64,000 nt of DNA, from positions 88,509,282-88,573,281 of the forward strand of contig CM056741.1 in NCBI GenBank assembly GCA_029851415.1, read 5' to 3'. The position numbers and the translations under genes were made by a program. Below are positions 38,861 to 47,926 of this stretch, piece after piece. The notes beneath the pieces were generated by a model. It had not been told where the DNA came from. It did not search any database and saw nothing but the letters and a program-made list of their open reading frames with translations. The first letter of the stretch is position 1; every line of letters starts with the position of its first letter. The DNA comes from Eretmocerus hayati. Its lineage: Eukaryota; Arthropoda; Insecta; Hymenoptera; Aphelinidae.

Positions 38861-39122
38861 CGTAGATAGAACTGTACTGATTCTGCAGCAAGCTGGTGAT
38901 AAATCCTCTACTGGAACAGAACCCCACGACGAGGACCTCCTCATATCGAGGACGCCCCCCAGGGTAGCTCCAGTACGAGGATTCACCAGGTCGTGCAGCC
39001 TCAGTGCAGTTCTATATATACATCTTTTATGCAAATTAACCCTTGACCTGGTGCAAGTACCCGGGTGACTTGCTGTGCCCGCGGTTACCAAGCGAATGAG
39101 CCACACGCAATCGCAATTCAAT

Positions 39123-39163
<41 letters not shown>

Positions 39164-39194
39164 TCCTTATTTGCATGTCTGGAGGACAAACGAG
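38861..39194. repeat. Polinton left terminal inverted repeat
   Basis: Matches the reverse complement of 58591-58900 over its whole length. I count roughly ten substitutions outside a CT microsatellite (39128-39160) that is expanded in this copy. An apparently coding frame runs through both TIRs, but that follows from their shared sequence and is not a gene. Confidence 0.92.
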
Positions 39195-39222
39195 ATGTAT
39201 ATAGTCAGTCTTAACGCGACTG

Positions 39223-39354
39223 CATCTCGAACCCGGGATGCCGAAGCAGCGCCCGGCATCTCGGGTACGAGATGTTACAAAACACCATAGGGCTCCATAT
39301 GCTAGCATCGGTCACTACAGGTAGGTACGGCTTCGGCATCTCGATACTGGGATG
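39223..39354. promoter_or_regulatory. Three 18-bp imperfect palindromes next to left TIR
   Basis: CATCTCGAACCCGGGATG (39223-39240), CATCTCGGGTACGAGATG (39257-39274) and CATCTCGATACTGGGATG (39337-39354). The middle copy is a perfect palindrome of CATCTCG around a 4-bp centre. The repeated dyad suggests a dimeric DNA-binding protein site; function is inference. No equivalent set was seen inside the right TIR. Confidence 0.5.
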
Positions 39355-39479
39355 TTAAAGCATACATAATTCTTGAGCTCATCTTGCTGCAGCCCACACC
39401 TCATCCCGCGAGTATGATATATTCATACCCATGCGCGCCGATCGGAGAAGCTCCACAGGTAGTTACGCTGGACCGCAGC

Positions 39480-39660
39480 ACTAATGATGGCTCATTTATT
39501 ATTATGCGGGCCGACCAAAGAAGTTTACCTTTGGATAGAGATGATGCAGATTTGTTCACAGTTAGCTGCGATCGGCCTCGGCTTCAGTGATGGCTTATCC
39601 ATTACAATGCGGGCGAGTGCAGCAGAGGCCAATCGAAGAAGTTTGCCTCATTATGATGTT
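39480..39660. repeat. Diverged tandem duplication
   Basis: GATGGCTCATTTATTATTAT followed by GCGGGCC..AAGAAGTTTACCT at 39487 is repeated about 103 bp later as GATGGCTTATCCATTACAAT followed by GCGGGC..AAGAAGTTTGCCT. The second copy has about 15 extra bases. Both can be read as similar peptides, but in different frames, so they are probably exon remnants or chance. Confidence 0.5.
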
Positions 39661-40025
39661 CATCTTGGAGGAAAATGGTGCCGATTTGATGATTATTTTT
39701 CGAGTGAGTACAGTTTCAGTTGCGCTCTCGTGGTTATATCGAAAAGTTCTCGATTTGGTACAGCAGTATTGAGAGAATAAATTTACATACCCATCATGGC
39801 TTCGAAAAAACAATGTATTCTGAATCATCTGCATATCCATGATGGCCGCTGACGAATAATGTATTCTACTCCGAATACTGAATTCAAGATTTTGATCTAC
39901 CATTCACCGATAATCCAAAATTTTTCCAAACTTTTTTTATTCTGACAAATTGGTTATATTATCATGATACTTGATGAATAATATGGATATATTACTTCAT
40001 ACACCGAATCGAATATGTGTTTTTC

Positions 40026-41222
40026 TTAGGGTGATGATGATGATGATGATAATGATGATGCCCCATCATAACCATCATCGTCTTCAAGTAACTCGAATAT
40101 ATCCCTTTCACGCATGTCATACTGCGCCTCATCATTATCATCGTTGTCATCGTCAAGATTTGGATGTACATTGACCCGGCGCTTCTCATCTTGCGCTTCA
40201 AGAATTGAAAATACTTGGTTCTTAATTATCAGTATTTCAAAAAATCCGGCATGACACGGACACTTTAATGCATAGGTTAATGAGGTGCCCCATGGCAAAA
40301 GTGATGGGATTTCCATCGTGAAACTGGATCTGCGTCCAATAAAAGCATCAGTTTGCGGATAAAATGATCTATCTTCGTGTTCAAGGATGGTATACGAGAC
40401 AGCCTGTGAAAATATTCGTAGAATGAGATACTACTTTAGTCGAAAATGATGACCGATTTTTTTTTTGTACTCACATGCCCCATTCTGCATCGACTTTGAT
40501 CGACAATCCATTCTCCCTCATATAAATGTTCAGTAACGGGGATGCTGTCGCGGACTCTTTGGTGGTGATCAAAGCCCATTATTAAGCCTGGGCATACATA
40601 TTCGCGACTGCCGATTTAACATGCAAAATTTTAGAATTAGCATCTCCTTCTTTCGTACTTTGAGGAATTATTTTGAAAAAAATTAAACGTACGAATCCAC
40701 ATCTAAAGCAGAATACCGGTGCGACCGTGTATCCTGAGAGCGGCATCGAAACATGCCACCACCACTTTCCCGGTTCAGCCCTACTTGTTCAATCAGGGAT
40801 GGGTCCCTGTACATCGTTATGGTGAACTCCTATATTTCGACCAAGTATTTTAATTACTGAAAGTGCATCACCTAATGTGGAGCAATCAACTCACCTCTAA
40901 GCATTCTACGCATGATATTCGCTCTTCTAAACTTGTATCTTCGACAATACCCCAGCTATACTCTGAAGTGATATGGTATTGCAATTGCTCTCTCCAAGAC
41001 TCATCCCTGTTACGCCCAGTAGTACGTGCATATAAGATCCAGCGACCTAGTGAGCGTAAGTCACCTTCTGTCAAACCGTGATGACGTGGTAGCCCCATTC
41101 TACCAATATCTGGAATGGAAGCACACTTAATCACTCTTTTTCACTTTTTTGCAATTTAAACACTTTCACAAACACTCACATTCATAAACGTATGCAATAC
41201 GTTGTTGCAATGGTAAAACCAT
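40026..41222 (-). CDS. Five-exon Polinton gene of unknown function
   Basis: The minus-strand exons are 41222-41180, 41109-40895, 40829-40693, 40607-40475 and 40403-40026. All four introns (62-86 bp) have GT donors (GTGAGT, GTGAGT, GTACGT, GTGAGT) and AG acceptors. The summed coding length is 906 nt, divisible by three, giving 301 residues with no internal stop. The protein has scattered Cys pairs (SCVECLE; KCPCHAGFFE), short conserved-looking blocks (YIGRMGLPRHHGLTEGD; CPGLIMGFDHHQ) and an acidic then poly-Ser tail encoded by a GAT/TCA repeat. I do not recognise the family. Starting at 41222 is the first ATG in the open exon; a further 5' exon upstream is possible. Unlike its neighbours it shows no lesion, and could be a captured host-like cargo gene. 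Confidence 0.6.
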
Positions 41223-42273
41223 TCTTAAACGATGTTTGCTCACCGTGTGGATATAGGATACTGACGAGATCTAGTACAGCCGCCGTCGGATGGACCAACG
41301 TGCATACCTTAAAACTAGACCTCGGCATTTCAAGCATATGGAAATTATCCCAGATGCTCGAATCGTATCTCGATGGAAATCGGCTCCCATAGTCCACACA
41401 CCACCAATGACTGATTGAATTGTATTAACAAACGAGACAAAAGTGGTGTATTGGAGCTGGTCGCTTTGAATATCTTTTCTTGGTCTTTTCAGCAGTCGAA
41501 TATACCTGAAAGCGATCGAGCTCACCATGCGACGGAAGCTTTTTCTCGCTGGGCAGCAAAATTTCTCTCTCTTCTTTCTGCTCACCTCGGAAACTCTCAT
41601 TCCTCGATGCAAACTGTGGCCTATCTCATCATGGTTTGGGACGAACAATGAATAAGTATTTTCACATTGGTCGAGCCAGATCATGTAAGAGATTTGCTGC
41701 AGACGAATTTTAGGAATTTAACAGGTGACTTTTCCTCCTCTTGCTGTGATTCGGGACTACCTCTTTCTATGCTCACTAAGTGCATTTAATAAACCATGAA
41801 AATTACATGCCCAGAGTGAACAAGGTAAGAGGTAGCCTTCCCCTTGTTTCTCAGTTATCGAAGAAGCTCTCCTCTTTCTCTCATATCTTCTGGCTGATCT
41901 CTCTAGATTCCTGACTCAATAGATAGACTGGTCGAAGAAATGTGAGCGAGAGTAGTTTTTTGTTGGAAGTGCAATGTTCACAGCCAGTGTACTCGCATCT
42001 TTTCTCGTTGATTTGTTGCGTCCCTTTGATCCATCATTCAGCCTTTTCATTTCTTTGTAACACTGAAAAAGCTGATTAATGGACTAGACGGATCACAACC
42101 GGCTTTATTGAATTACTGTCATATACATGAGATAGTAATTTTTCATCAATTATGACTAGAATAACACTCGGATATACATGATATGATGAATCATTGATAC
42201 ATATTTTACCCACTACCACCAACACCATGAATATGTAGAATTTGTAAATATCCAACACTCATTATGGACATAT
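41223..42273. other. Intergenic region in the Polinton left arm
   Basis: No gene recognised. An open minus-strand stretch with an acceptor at about 41410 (ATTCAATCAG) and a donor at about 41309 (AAG then GTATGC) could be a non-joined 5' exon of the spliced gene at 40026-41222, but the phases do not fit the next exon I use. Confidence 0.3.
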
Positions 42274-43407
42274 TCATCGTTCTCTTCTCATTTTTATTTT
42301 GATGTTATATAAAATGTCGTCTAAGCAATTGGCTATGACGCTACATTCTGACATATTGTTTCTATGACTATCAATCAAGAACTTTATGACTTGCATTTTA
42401 TCGTCGAGATTGATTTTTTTATCTCTCGCACTCTTCTCCAAGAATTTTCTGAGAGATTTGAACGTTCTGGACAGATTCAAATCTAATTCTATGTTTTCAC
42501 TAACTTTTGACTCGATGAAACTGTCCATCGCAGTTAAATTCAGGAAATTTCCCAAAGTAGAGTAAATCTCACAGTTTTCATGAGCTAACGTTATTCTTTC
42601 ATAGTACATTCTTTTCTCAAAATACATAGTAATGTTCGACCCAATATTATGACCCGACAATAATTTTTGCCTACAGTCTTTATCATTCTTGAGGCTCAGC
42701 AAATTTTCTGAAAGCTTGTCCCATGTCATTCTGCTTAATGTTAACCCTTTTCGACCACTTCTCAAGTTTATCTCCAATGAGGAATCTTTTTCATTTATCA
42801 GCATTCGAACTTCGACTCGAATAGTTTGCCGACAAGCTCTCATCAGCTCACTAACATGCTTCATCTCCTTTTTGCTATGAAATTGGACAGAATAAAGAAG
42901 CAATATTAGACTCGAGTTTATGTCCATGAGCATACTTGCTCTTTCTATCAAGTTTATGAGCAAAAATATGATTTACCTCGTTTTGATCGTGATACTCGAT
43001 GATTTTTCAATGTTATACGTCTCTCGTTCCTCATCCTCATACTCGGAAGTATAGTCATCCTCCTCCTCTTCGTTGGAACCAGCGCTGTCGGTCATAGATC
43101 CCCTCGGTGATTGCGTCGGTGGTGTAGGAATATCCGAGAACGACAATCTCCTCTTTCTCGATGCTGTGTTGGTGTTGGGTGCGCTCACGTTTGTTATGGG
43201 CAGAACATGGGCCAGTGATGGTGGTAATGATCCTTGATTTTGCGTTGATTCGAGGTTTATGAAATTTTGGTAGTTTGAAGACATAGCCATACTGCTGCCT
43301 TCATTGCCTTGCGAAAAATGTGACAAAGGCACGGCCGGTGGACAGGGTGGTATATATGTTTTTATATCACCACCTGTCGCCGCAGGAATCCAACAACCCG
43401 AATCCAT
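42274..43407 (-). CDS. Two-exon Polinton gene, acidic N-half and helical C-half
   Basis: Exon 1 is 43407-42977 and exon 2 is 42874-42274, joined across a 102-bp intron (donor GTAAAT, acceptor TTTCATAG). Summed length is 1032 nt, giving 343 residues. The N-terminal part has a Pro-rich start (YIPPCPPAVP), a basic patch (SRKRRLSF) that looks like a nuclear localisation signal, and an acidic tract (NEEEEDDYTSEYEDEERE). The C-terminal part is helical and rich in Leu, Lys and Glu. It starts 4 bp after the stop of the OB-fold-like gene. Function not recognised; a DNA-binding or scaffold role would be a guess. Without splicing, exon 1 ends at a TAA just past the donor. Confidence 0.6.
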
Positions 43408-43411
43408 AACT

Positions 43412-43837
43412 TTATTCTTGCTTTGGCGATGTTCCTGGATCGATAGTCACTCGCTCTTCTCTTTCTTCTCCCTCTTCCTCCTCCTCCTCACTATCACTCG
43501 ATTCAGATTCCTCGTCTACAGTGTCGTAGAACTTGATTCTATTATATTTCCCGATCGGACTGTATCTACAATGCGTTGTGCCACCTTTCTTATTGAGTTT
43601 ACGCAAGTGATGTTCTTCATCTTCGGATATCGATTCTAAAGTGCACTTGGGCGCGTACACTGTAAATTTCTTCTTTTTTTTACTAGTCGGATCGCACAGG
43701 GTTAGGGCGAGACTATCGCCCCAGCCACTATCAATGATCTTCCCCTGAAGAACGCGATATCGAATTTTTGTGCTAAGGGTATTGAGTTTTACCGTGGGCG
43801 CGAATTTACCCGCCCGATTCACACTTTGCCACGACAT
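43412..43837 (-). CDS. Small OB-fold-like protein (possible ssDNA-binding)
   Basis: 141 residues. The N-terminal half (YRVLQGKIIDSGWGDSLALT, then FTVYAPKC) follows the strand pattern of small insect Polinton proteins thought to bind single-stranded DNA: a YxVL strand, a turn with W/YG, a hydrophobic strand, then a [LA]P motif. The C-terminal tail is very acidic, with long Glu runs, as in many ssDNA-binding proteins. A TATATATAAA box sits 30 bp upstream of the ATG, and the TAA stop lies inside AATAAA (43411-43416). The ssDNA-binding role is inference from fold pattern only. Confidence 0.45.
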   Translation of the reverse strand: MSWQSVNRAGKFAPTVKLNTLSTKIRYRVLQGKIIDSGWGDSLALTLCDPTSKKKKKFTVYAPKCTLESISEDEEHHLRKLNKKGGTTHCRYSPIGKYNRIKFYDTVDEESESSDSEEEEEEGEEREERVTIDPGTSPKQE

Positions 43838-43866
43838 CGTGAATTATGTGGCAGTCATTCCCATGA

Positions 43867-43877
43867 CTTTATATATA
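43867..43877 (-). promoter_or_regulatory. TATA box of the OB-fold-like gene
   Basis: TATATATAAA read on the minus strand, 30 bp before the ATG at 43837. Confidence 0.6.
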
Positions 43878-44495
43878 ACCCTCATGATACAGGAAAGTGG
43901 GGATGATTTGGGCAGATGCAACAATTGCTCCCACTGTAACTCTGCCGTGAGCGATCGGTGGGACAAATCAAGAATGAATTTCATTGCCTGAAATACATGT
44001 CAAAGAGGAGAAAAATCAACGTTTTGGGATGCTGCGCGATCCACTGCAGACGTCTCATGTTATAATATGCAAAATAATCACTCAGACTTGTGCATAATTG
44101 TTGACGGACATCATCAAAATTCGAAGAATTTTAATGCACTAACAACAATTTCGATGAGAAGAATCCAACGTTATTCTGAATCCAATATTATTCCGTTTTA
44201 CTCGGATGTCGAGGAGCTCTCGAATAAATCCGGGAGCCTCAAAAGCCTCTGTCTATGAGACAAAAAATCGAGCGGTTCAAAGCCAATATGAGCGCTTGCC
44301 AGGATTTTGTATACCCAAGTGCGTTCATGGGGATGCTCCCTTGAGTCTGTATTAGAATTTTTAGCTTTTTTTCATATGAGTAGGATCGGATTGAATGTTA
44401 ATAATTTCACCCGCCTCACAAATTGTTGAATTACCAAAATTCATTCATTAAAAATCTGATTCACGAAATATTTAGACAAGATCCGTCTTGCGTAT

Positions 44496-45428
44496 TCAAC
44501 TTTTTTGTTTCTCCGGTAAGCCTAGCCATTTAATGAGAACTTGATCACCTTTGCGTTTCAAGATCTTCTCAACGAGATAGACGCTCGGGTCTCTTACGGA
44601 AGCGAGCTCTTGCTCGTAAAATGCTCCCGCTATTCGTGCACCGTCGCTATCTTGGAGTAAATAAGTGACTGGGTTTGTATTTTGCACTCGAATTACTTTG
44701 AATATCTCTGTGCCCCAATTGCCCGTGTAAGATTTATCGAATATCGATTTATTTTTAGATACTCTCACATCGTCACCCAGTTTGAATTTGTGTTTCTGAA
44801 CAGCATCCCTTCTACAGTATACTGTGGATAGGAGCTTCGAGACAATATCTCTCTGTTTTGAAGATTTTTTCCAGACGTCGAAAGGTTTCATGCCAATGGT
44901 TCGATGGATCGTGTATTTATTGTACTCATCCAGCACGTCTGGTAATACATCAATCCATCTGTAAGATCCGCGCAGCGAGAACATTTTGAATAATTTTTCT
45001 TTCAAACTCCGGATCATTCTCTCTGCGAAACACGCTTTAGTCAAACTATACATGGAATAGAAGTTGATACCGTTCTTCTCTACAAGATTCAAAAAGTCCT
45101 TGTTATAAAATTCCTTACCCTTGTCAGCTTGCAAATTTTTAGGCACCCGGTTTGCTCTTTTGAGTATATTTTGAAAGGCTTTTGTAACATCTGGACCGGA
45201 TTTGGATCTGAGAGACTCTGCCCAAGCGTGTTTGGAGAACGCATCTATAACAACTAAGATATATTTGTAATTCCTATTCACTTTTGCGTACTGAATCATG
45301 ACAGCCAAATCCATGTGCCATAATTCGTCTATATCTCTCAGTTCAACCCGTCGGCGAAGAAAATTTCGTCTAGCTGGTGCGTGCAGCTCTCGCACAAGTT
45401 GAATCTTTTCTGGGCTGTACTCATTCAT
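44496..45428 (-). CDS. Polinton DDE integrase with truncated chromodomain
   Basis: 310 residues of retroviral-type integrase that inserts the element. The core triad is D40 (WHMDLAV), D102 (LQADKGKEF) and E136 (FAERMIRSLK). Upstream, LHAPARRNFLRRRV is the usual short linker before the core, though the N-terminal zinc-binding HHCC region is not visible. The C-terminus is a chromodomain (VYLVEKILKRKGDQVLIKWL). It stops at a TGA (44496-44498) exactly where the family has Trp, and nine in-frame codons follow before the next stop, so the chromodomain has probably lost its last segment. Catalysis might survive; targeting may not. The start overlaps the preceding gene by 8 bp. Confidence 0.9.
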   Translation of the reverse strand: MNEYSPEKIQLVRELHAPARRNFLRRRVELRDIDELWHMDLAVMIQYAKVNRNYKYILVVIDAFSKHAWAESLRSKSGPDVTKAFQNILKRANRVPKNLQADKGKEFYNKDFLNLVEKNGINFYSMYSLTKACFAERMIRSLKEKLFKMFSLRGSYRWIDVLPDVLDEYNKYTIHRTIGMKPFDVWKKSSKQRDIVSKLLSTVYCRRDAVQKHKFKLGDDVRVSKNKSIFDKSYTGNWGTEIFKVIRVQNTNPVTYLLQDSDGARIAGAFYEQELASVRDPSVYLVEKILKRKGDQVLIKWLGLPEKQKS

Positions 45429-45729
45429 TTTCTTTCGCTAACTCTCTCTCCCGCCATTGTCGCAAATCGATTATTTTGATTTTATTATCTTTGAGATTCT
45501 CCATCGCTATTTGAAGCCCATTTCGTATATTTGCGTAATTTTTTTCGTGATGAAGATCTCTTTCTCGGAATTTCGCATCAATCTCGCCCACGAGCTTCTG
45601 AAATTGGTCATGCAAAATTTCCACTTTTAGCGCAATTTCACCGAGCTTGAGTCTGTGATTTGTCAAAGATGTCTCGTAGAAAATACCAACGCCCACGCCT
45701 GTGGAACCCCCAAACTTATCTATATTCAT
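45421..45729 (-). CDS. Small coiled-coil protein upstream of integrase
   Basis: 102 residues. It begins MNIDKFGGS, similar to the MDRFG-type starts of several insect Polinton structural proteins, followed by a long charged amphipathic helix likely to form a coiled coil. A consensus TATAAAAG box lies about 33 bp upstream (45763-45770), so this gene and probably the overlapping integrase share that promoter. Role unknown; a virion fibre or regulatory function would be speculation. Confidence 0.6.
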   Translation of the reverse strand: MNIDKFGGSTGVGVGIFYETSLTNHRLKLGEIALKVEILHDQFQKLVGEIDAKFRERDLHHEKNYANIRNGLQIAMENLKDNKIKIIDLRQWRERELAKENE

Positions 45730-45762
45730 TTTGCCACTGACATTAATCAGAATAGTTCTAGC

Positions 45763-45770
45763 CTTTTATA
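45763..45770 (-). promoter_or_regulatory. TATA box for coiled-coil/integrase unit
   Basis: TATAAAAG on the minus strand, about 33 bp before the ATG at 45729. Confidence 0.65.
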
Positions 45771-45843
45771 CTCATCTAGTGAGAAGAACGATTGGGGAGT
45801 GGGGATCTGACATTATACATTACATATTTCTAATTCGAGTAAT

Positions 45844-46527
45844 TTATTGAACTGAGCTAGACATCATGTTATACTTAAGATGAGCCATGAATTGTACACT
45901 TCTCAAAGTACACTTATATTGCGTATTGTCGTGATACGGACATTCTGAATATTCATAGTCATCTGCATAGTAATTCATCAGGTCGATGTTGTGCTCGCCG
46001 AATATATTTCTTATGATGAACTTCGGATTATTCACGAAGAACGCTGGCAAGATGCCTGTCAGCCACCGTTTTTTTTCTTCTGAAGAGACGTGGACACATG
46101 TTGCTTTATTCGTCGACCAAGCTTCTTCGAAAATTCTCCCAATCAGTTTAGTTTTCGAGAACCAAGGTTTATTTCCTTTGCTCCATTTTAAATTATGTTC
46201 ATAATTAGTTGCGTAGCGCACCCTTCGCGAATCTCTCCATGATAAGTCTGCAAATTCGAATGGTGGGGCGAATAAATAATGGGCTAGCCCACCCACATCA
46301 CCACCGCGATACCGAACATAATCGAGTACAGCAGCTTCCTTCACCACAAAAGTTTTGCCACCGACGACGAATCCTTCCAAATCGATGAATATGATGTTTG
46401 GCTCGGTGCAGATGGATTGATTTGCATGCGTCAAGAATAGCTTGGATCTTGAGCTGCCACTTTGATCGGAAGATACCTCGTCTCCTTCGTCCTCTTCCGA
46501 TTCTTCTCCTTCTTCTTGCTGCTGCTG
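45844..46527 (-). CDS. Conserved RNase H-like Polinton protein lacking its own ATG
   Basis: The open frame runs from 46527 to a TAA at 45844. It begins with a Gln/Glu/Asp/Ser-rich acidic leader, then PNIIFIDLEGFVVGGKTFVV, FVVKEAAVLDYV, YLFAPPFEFADLSW and HVSSEEKKRWL. The IDLEG start followed by a KE-A motif recalls DEDD/RNase H-fold exonucleases and resembles a family I associate with insect transposable elements; the assignment is tentative. There is no ATG before the conserved part. The frame is closed by a TAG immediately upstream, where TTAG then CAGCAG gives a good splice acceptor, so a separate 5' exon is likely. The leader overlaps the 3' end of the MCP frame. The TAA stop lies inside AATAAA. 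Confidence 0.5.
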   Translation of the reverse strand, partial: QQQQEEGEESEEDEGDEVSSDQSGSSRSKLFLTHANQSICTEPNIIFIDLEGFVVGGKTFVVKEAAVLDYVRYRGGDVGGLAHYLFAPPFEFADLSWRDSRRVRYATNYEHNLKWSKGNKPWFSKTKLIGRIFEEAWSTNKATCVHVSSEEKKRWLTGILPAFFVNNPKFIIRNIFGEHNIDLMNYYADDYEYSECPYHDNTQYKCTLRSVQFMAHLKYNMMSSSVQ

Positions 46528-47776
46528 CTAACCGATGAGAATTGTGATTCATCCAAATGATCTTGTGGACAATATTGGTCATTGGGCTATACTCGAGAAT
46601 CTTATCATGCATAATTAAGCAGAAAGCGCACGTATTTTTCGGAATATTTCCTTTCGTTTCAAATTCCAGACGTATGTCCACGACTGCGTTCTTAAGGGAC
46701 TCGACTTGGCGCGAGCAATCAATCACGACAAAAGGATAGTTATCCTCAAAATCACTCCTTTTGAATAAGCTCACATCTTCTGCCGTATTGTAGTAAGATC
46801 TCCGGAATGATTTGTACATTTGATATAGTAGGGCGGTGTTCTTTTTCGACGCCCAATCGATATTCAGTGATTCGTATGGGTAGATTTCTGAATTCAGGAA
46901 GAGTTTCACGTTTGAAAGTTTTCAATGATCAAAACGTGTTGCGTATGCTTTTCTATTATTCTTGCGTTGAGTTTGGAGAGCTAGTATCACATATCTCGGC
47001 TTTTCTAACTGATTCGTGGATTTGACTGCCCAAACATGCTTGTCTGCCTCTTGAAGCATGGGTAGCTCAATGAGCTCCCAGCACCTAAAATAAATTGGTA
47101 CAAACGCGTTCCGTTCCACTATTTTGAGCATATTCAACTTCACTATATCATTGAGAACGATGTGTGGAACACACCACTGTAATCTAGATAACGTCACGGT
47201 AGGATTGCAAGTATCTTTCGTGACGACGAAACAATTATCGTCCGACTTGGCTCTAATCAATATTAACTCGAGCTTTGCATGAATGATGATTTTCCTATAA
47301 TCTTCGCAAAACCCTAAAAGTCTATGCAAGGGTAAACAGAAATTGAATTTGTGAGCCGGCGTTATTGTAAAATTACTCGTATCCCAGCCACCACTCGACG
47401 CAGGGCCTTCTTCTTGGGGTGAGAGCGACAAGTAATACTTGAGAGTTGACGTTATACCAACATTTTTGATCGCATCAATTTCAACACCATTTAATTCGAG
47501 TCGAATTTCGTCGAATAGATATGAGACAAAATTATTGACGGCCACGATGTGGTCTTCATTCTCGAAATCTATCGTACCCTCTATGTAAAGGTAACTTTGG
47601 CTCGGCAATAAGTATAAATCGTTTGAATTTATCACGATTCTACTTTCATCGTTCAAATGGAAATTCATGAGATTGTAAGGCGAATAGAATCTTACGTCTC
47701 TCTTTGTGATGCTCTCATCCATTTGAGGTCTTGCGAGAATATCAAGCGGGTTTCCAGCTAGTGCCATTGTTGCCAT
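46298..47776 (-). pseudogene. Polinton major capsid protein (double jelly-roll), one TGA
   Basis: The frame from ATG 47776 covers the N-terminal jelly roll (DVRFYSPYNLMNFHLND, then YLYIEGTIDF and LNGVEIDAIKN) and ends at a TGA (46922-46924) after RFDH. The same frame resumes at once with KLSNVKLFLNSEIYPYESLN and continues through FVVIDCSRQVESLKNAVVD and PKNTCAFCLIMHDKILEYSP, the conserved C-terminal jelly roll. The TGA stands where MCPs have Cys, so a single substitution splits the gene. After HKII the frame runs on into an Arg/His-rich tail of about 85 codons that overlaps the next gene, so the native stop may also be lost. A TATATAA (47917-47923) lies upstream. Confidence 0.88.
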
Positions 47777-47916
47777 TTTTACGAACCATGAAACCGAGTG
47801 AACGCAAGAATGATACGTTGCGCCGACTGAGGATACTGCCCTTTTTTGTGCACGCACGATGTTTCGCTCTAGACTGATTTCGTTTGCGAATGAGTGCCTG
47901 TGGCAGGTGAGCTGCG

Positions 47917-47923
47917 TTATATA
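47917..47923 (-). promoter_or_regulatory. TATA-like box upstream of MCP
   Basis: TATATAA on the minus strand, about 140 bp upstream of the MCP ATG at 47776. Confidence 0.4.
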
Positions 47924-47926
47924 TGA

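Noticed and set aside
38777..39121. ORF in the left TIR with a near-identical ORF at 58562-58930
   Set aside because: The similarity is explained by the two copies being Polinton terminal inverted repeats. There is no start context or family match.
41271..41684. 137-residue minus-strand ORF in the Polinton left arm
   Set aside because: No motif, and splice phases do not connect it to the adjacent five-exon gene. It may hold an untranslated or misassigned exon but is not supported as a gene.
46922..46924. TGA at a Cys position read as selenocysteine
   Set aside because: Other Polinton genes here carry unrelated nonsense changes and a lost catalytic residue, and no SECIS-like element could be recognised. 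Decay is simpler.
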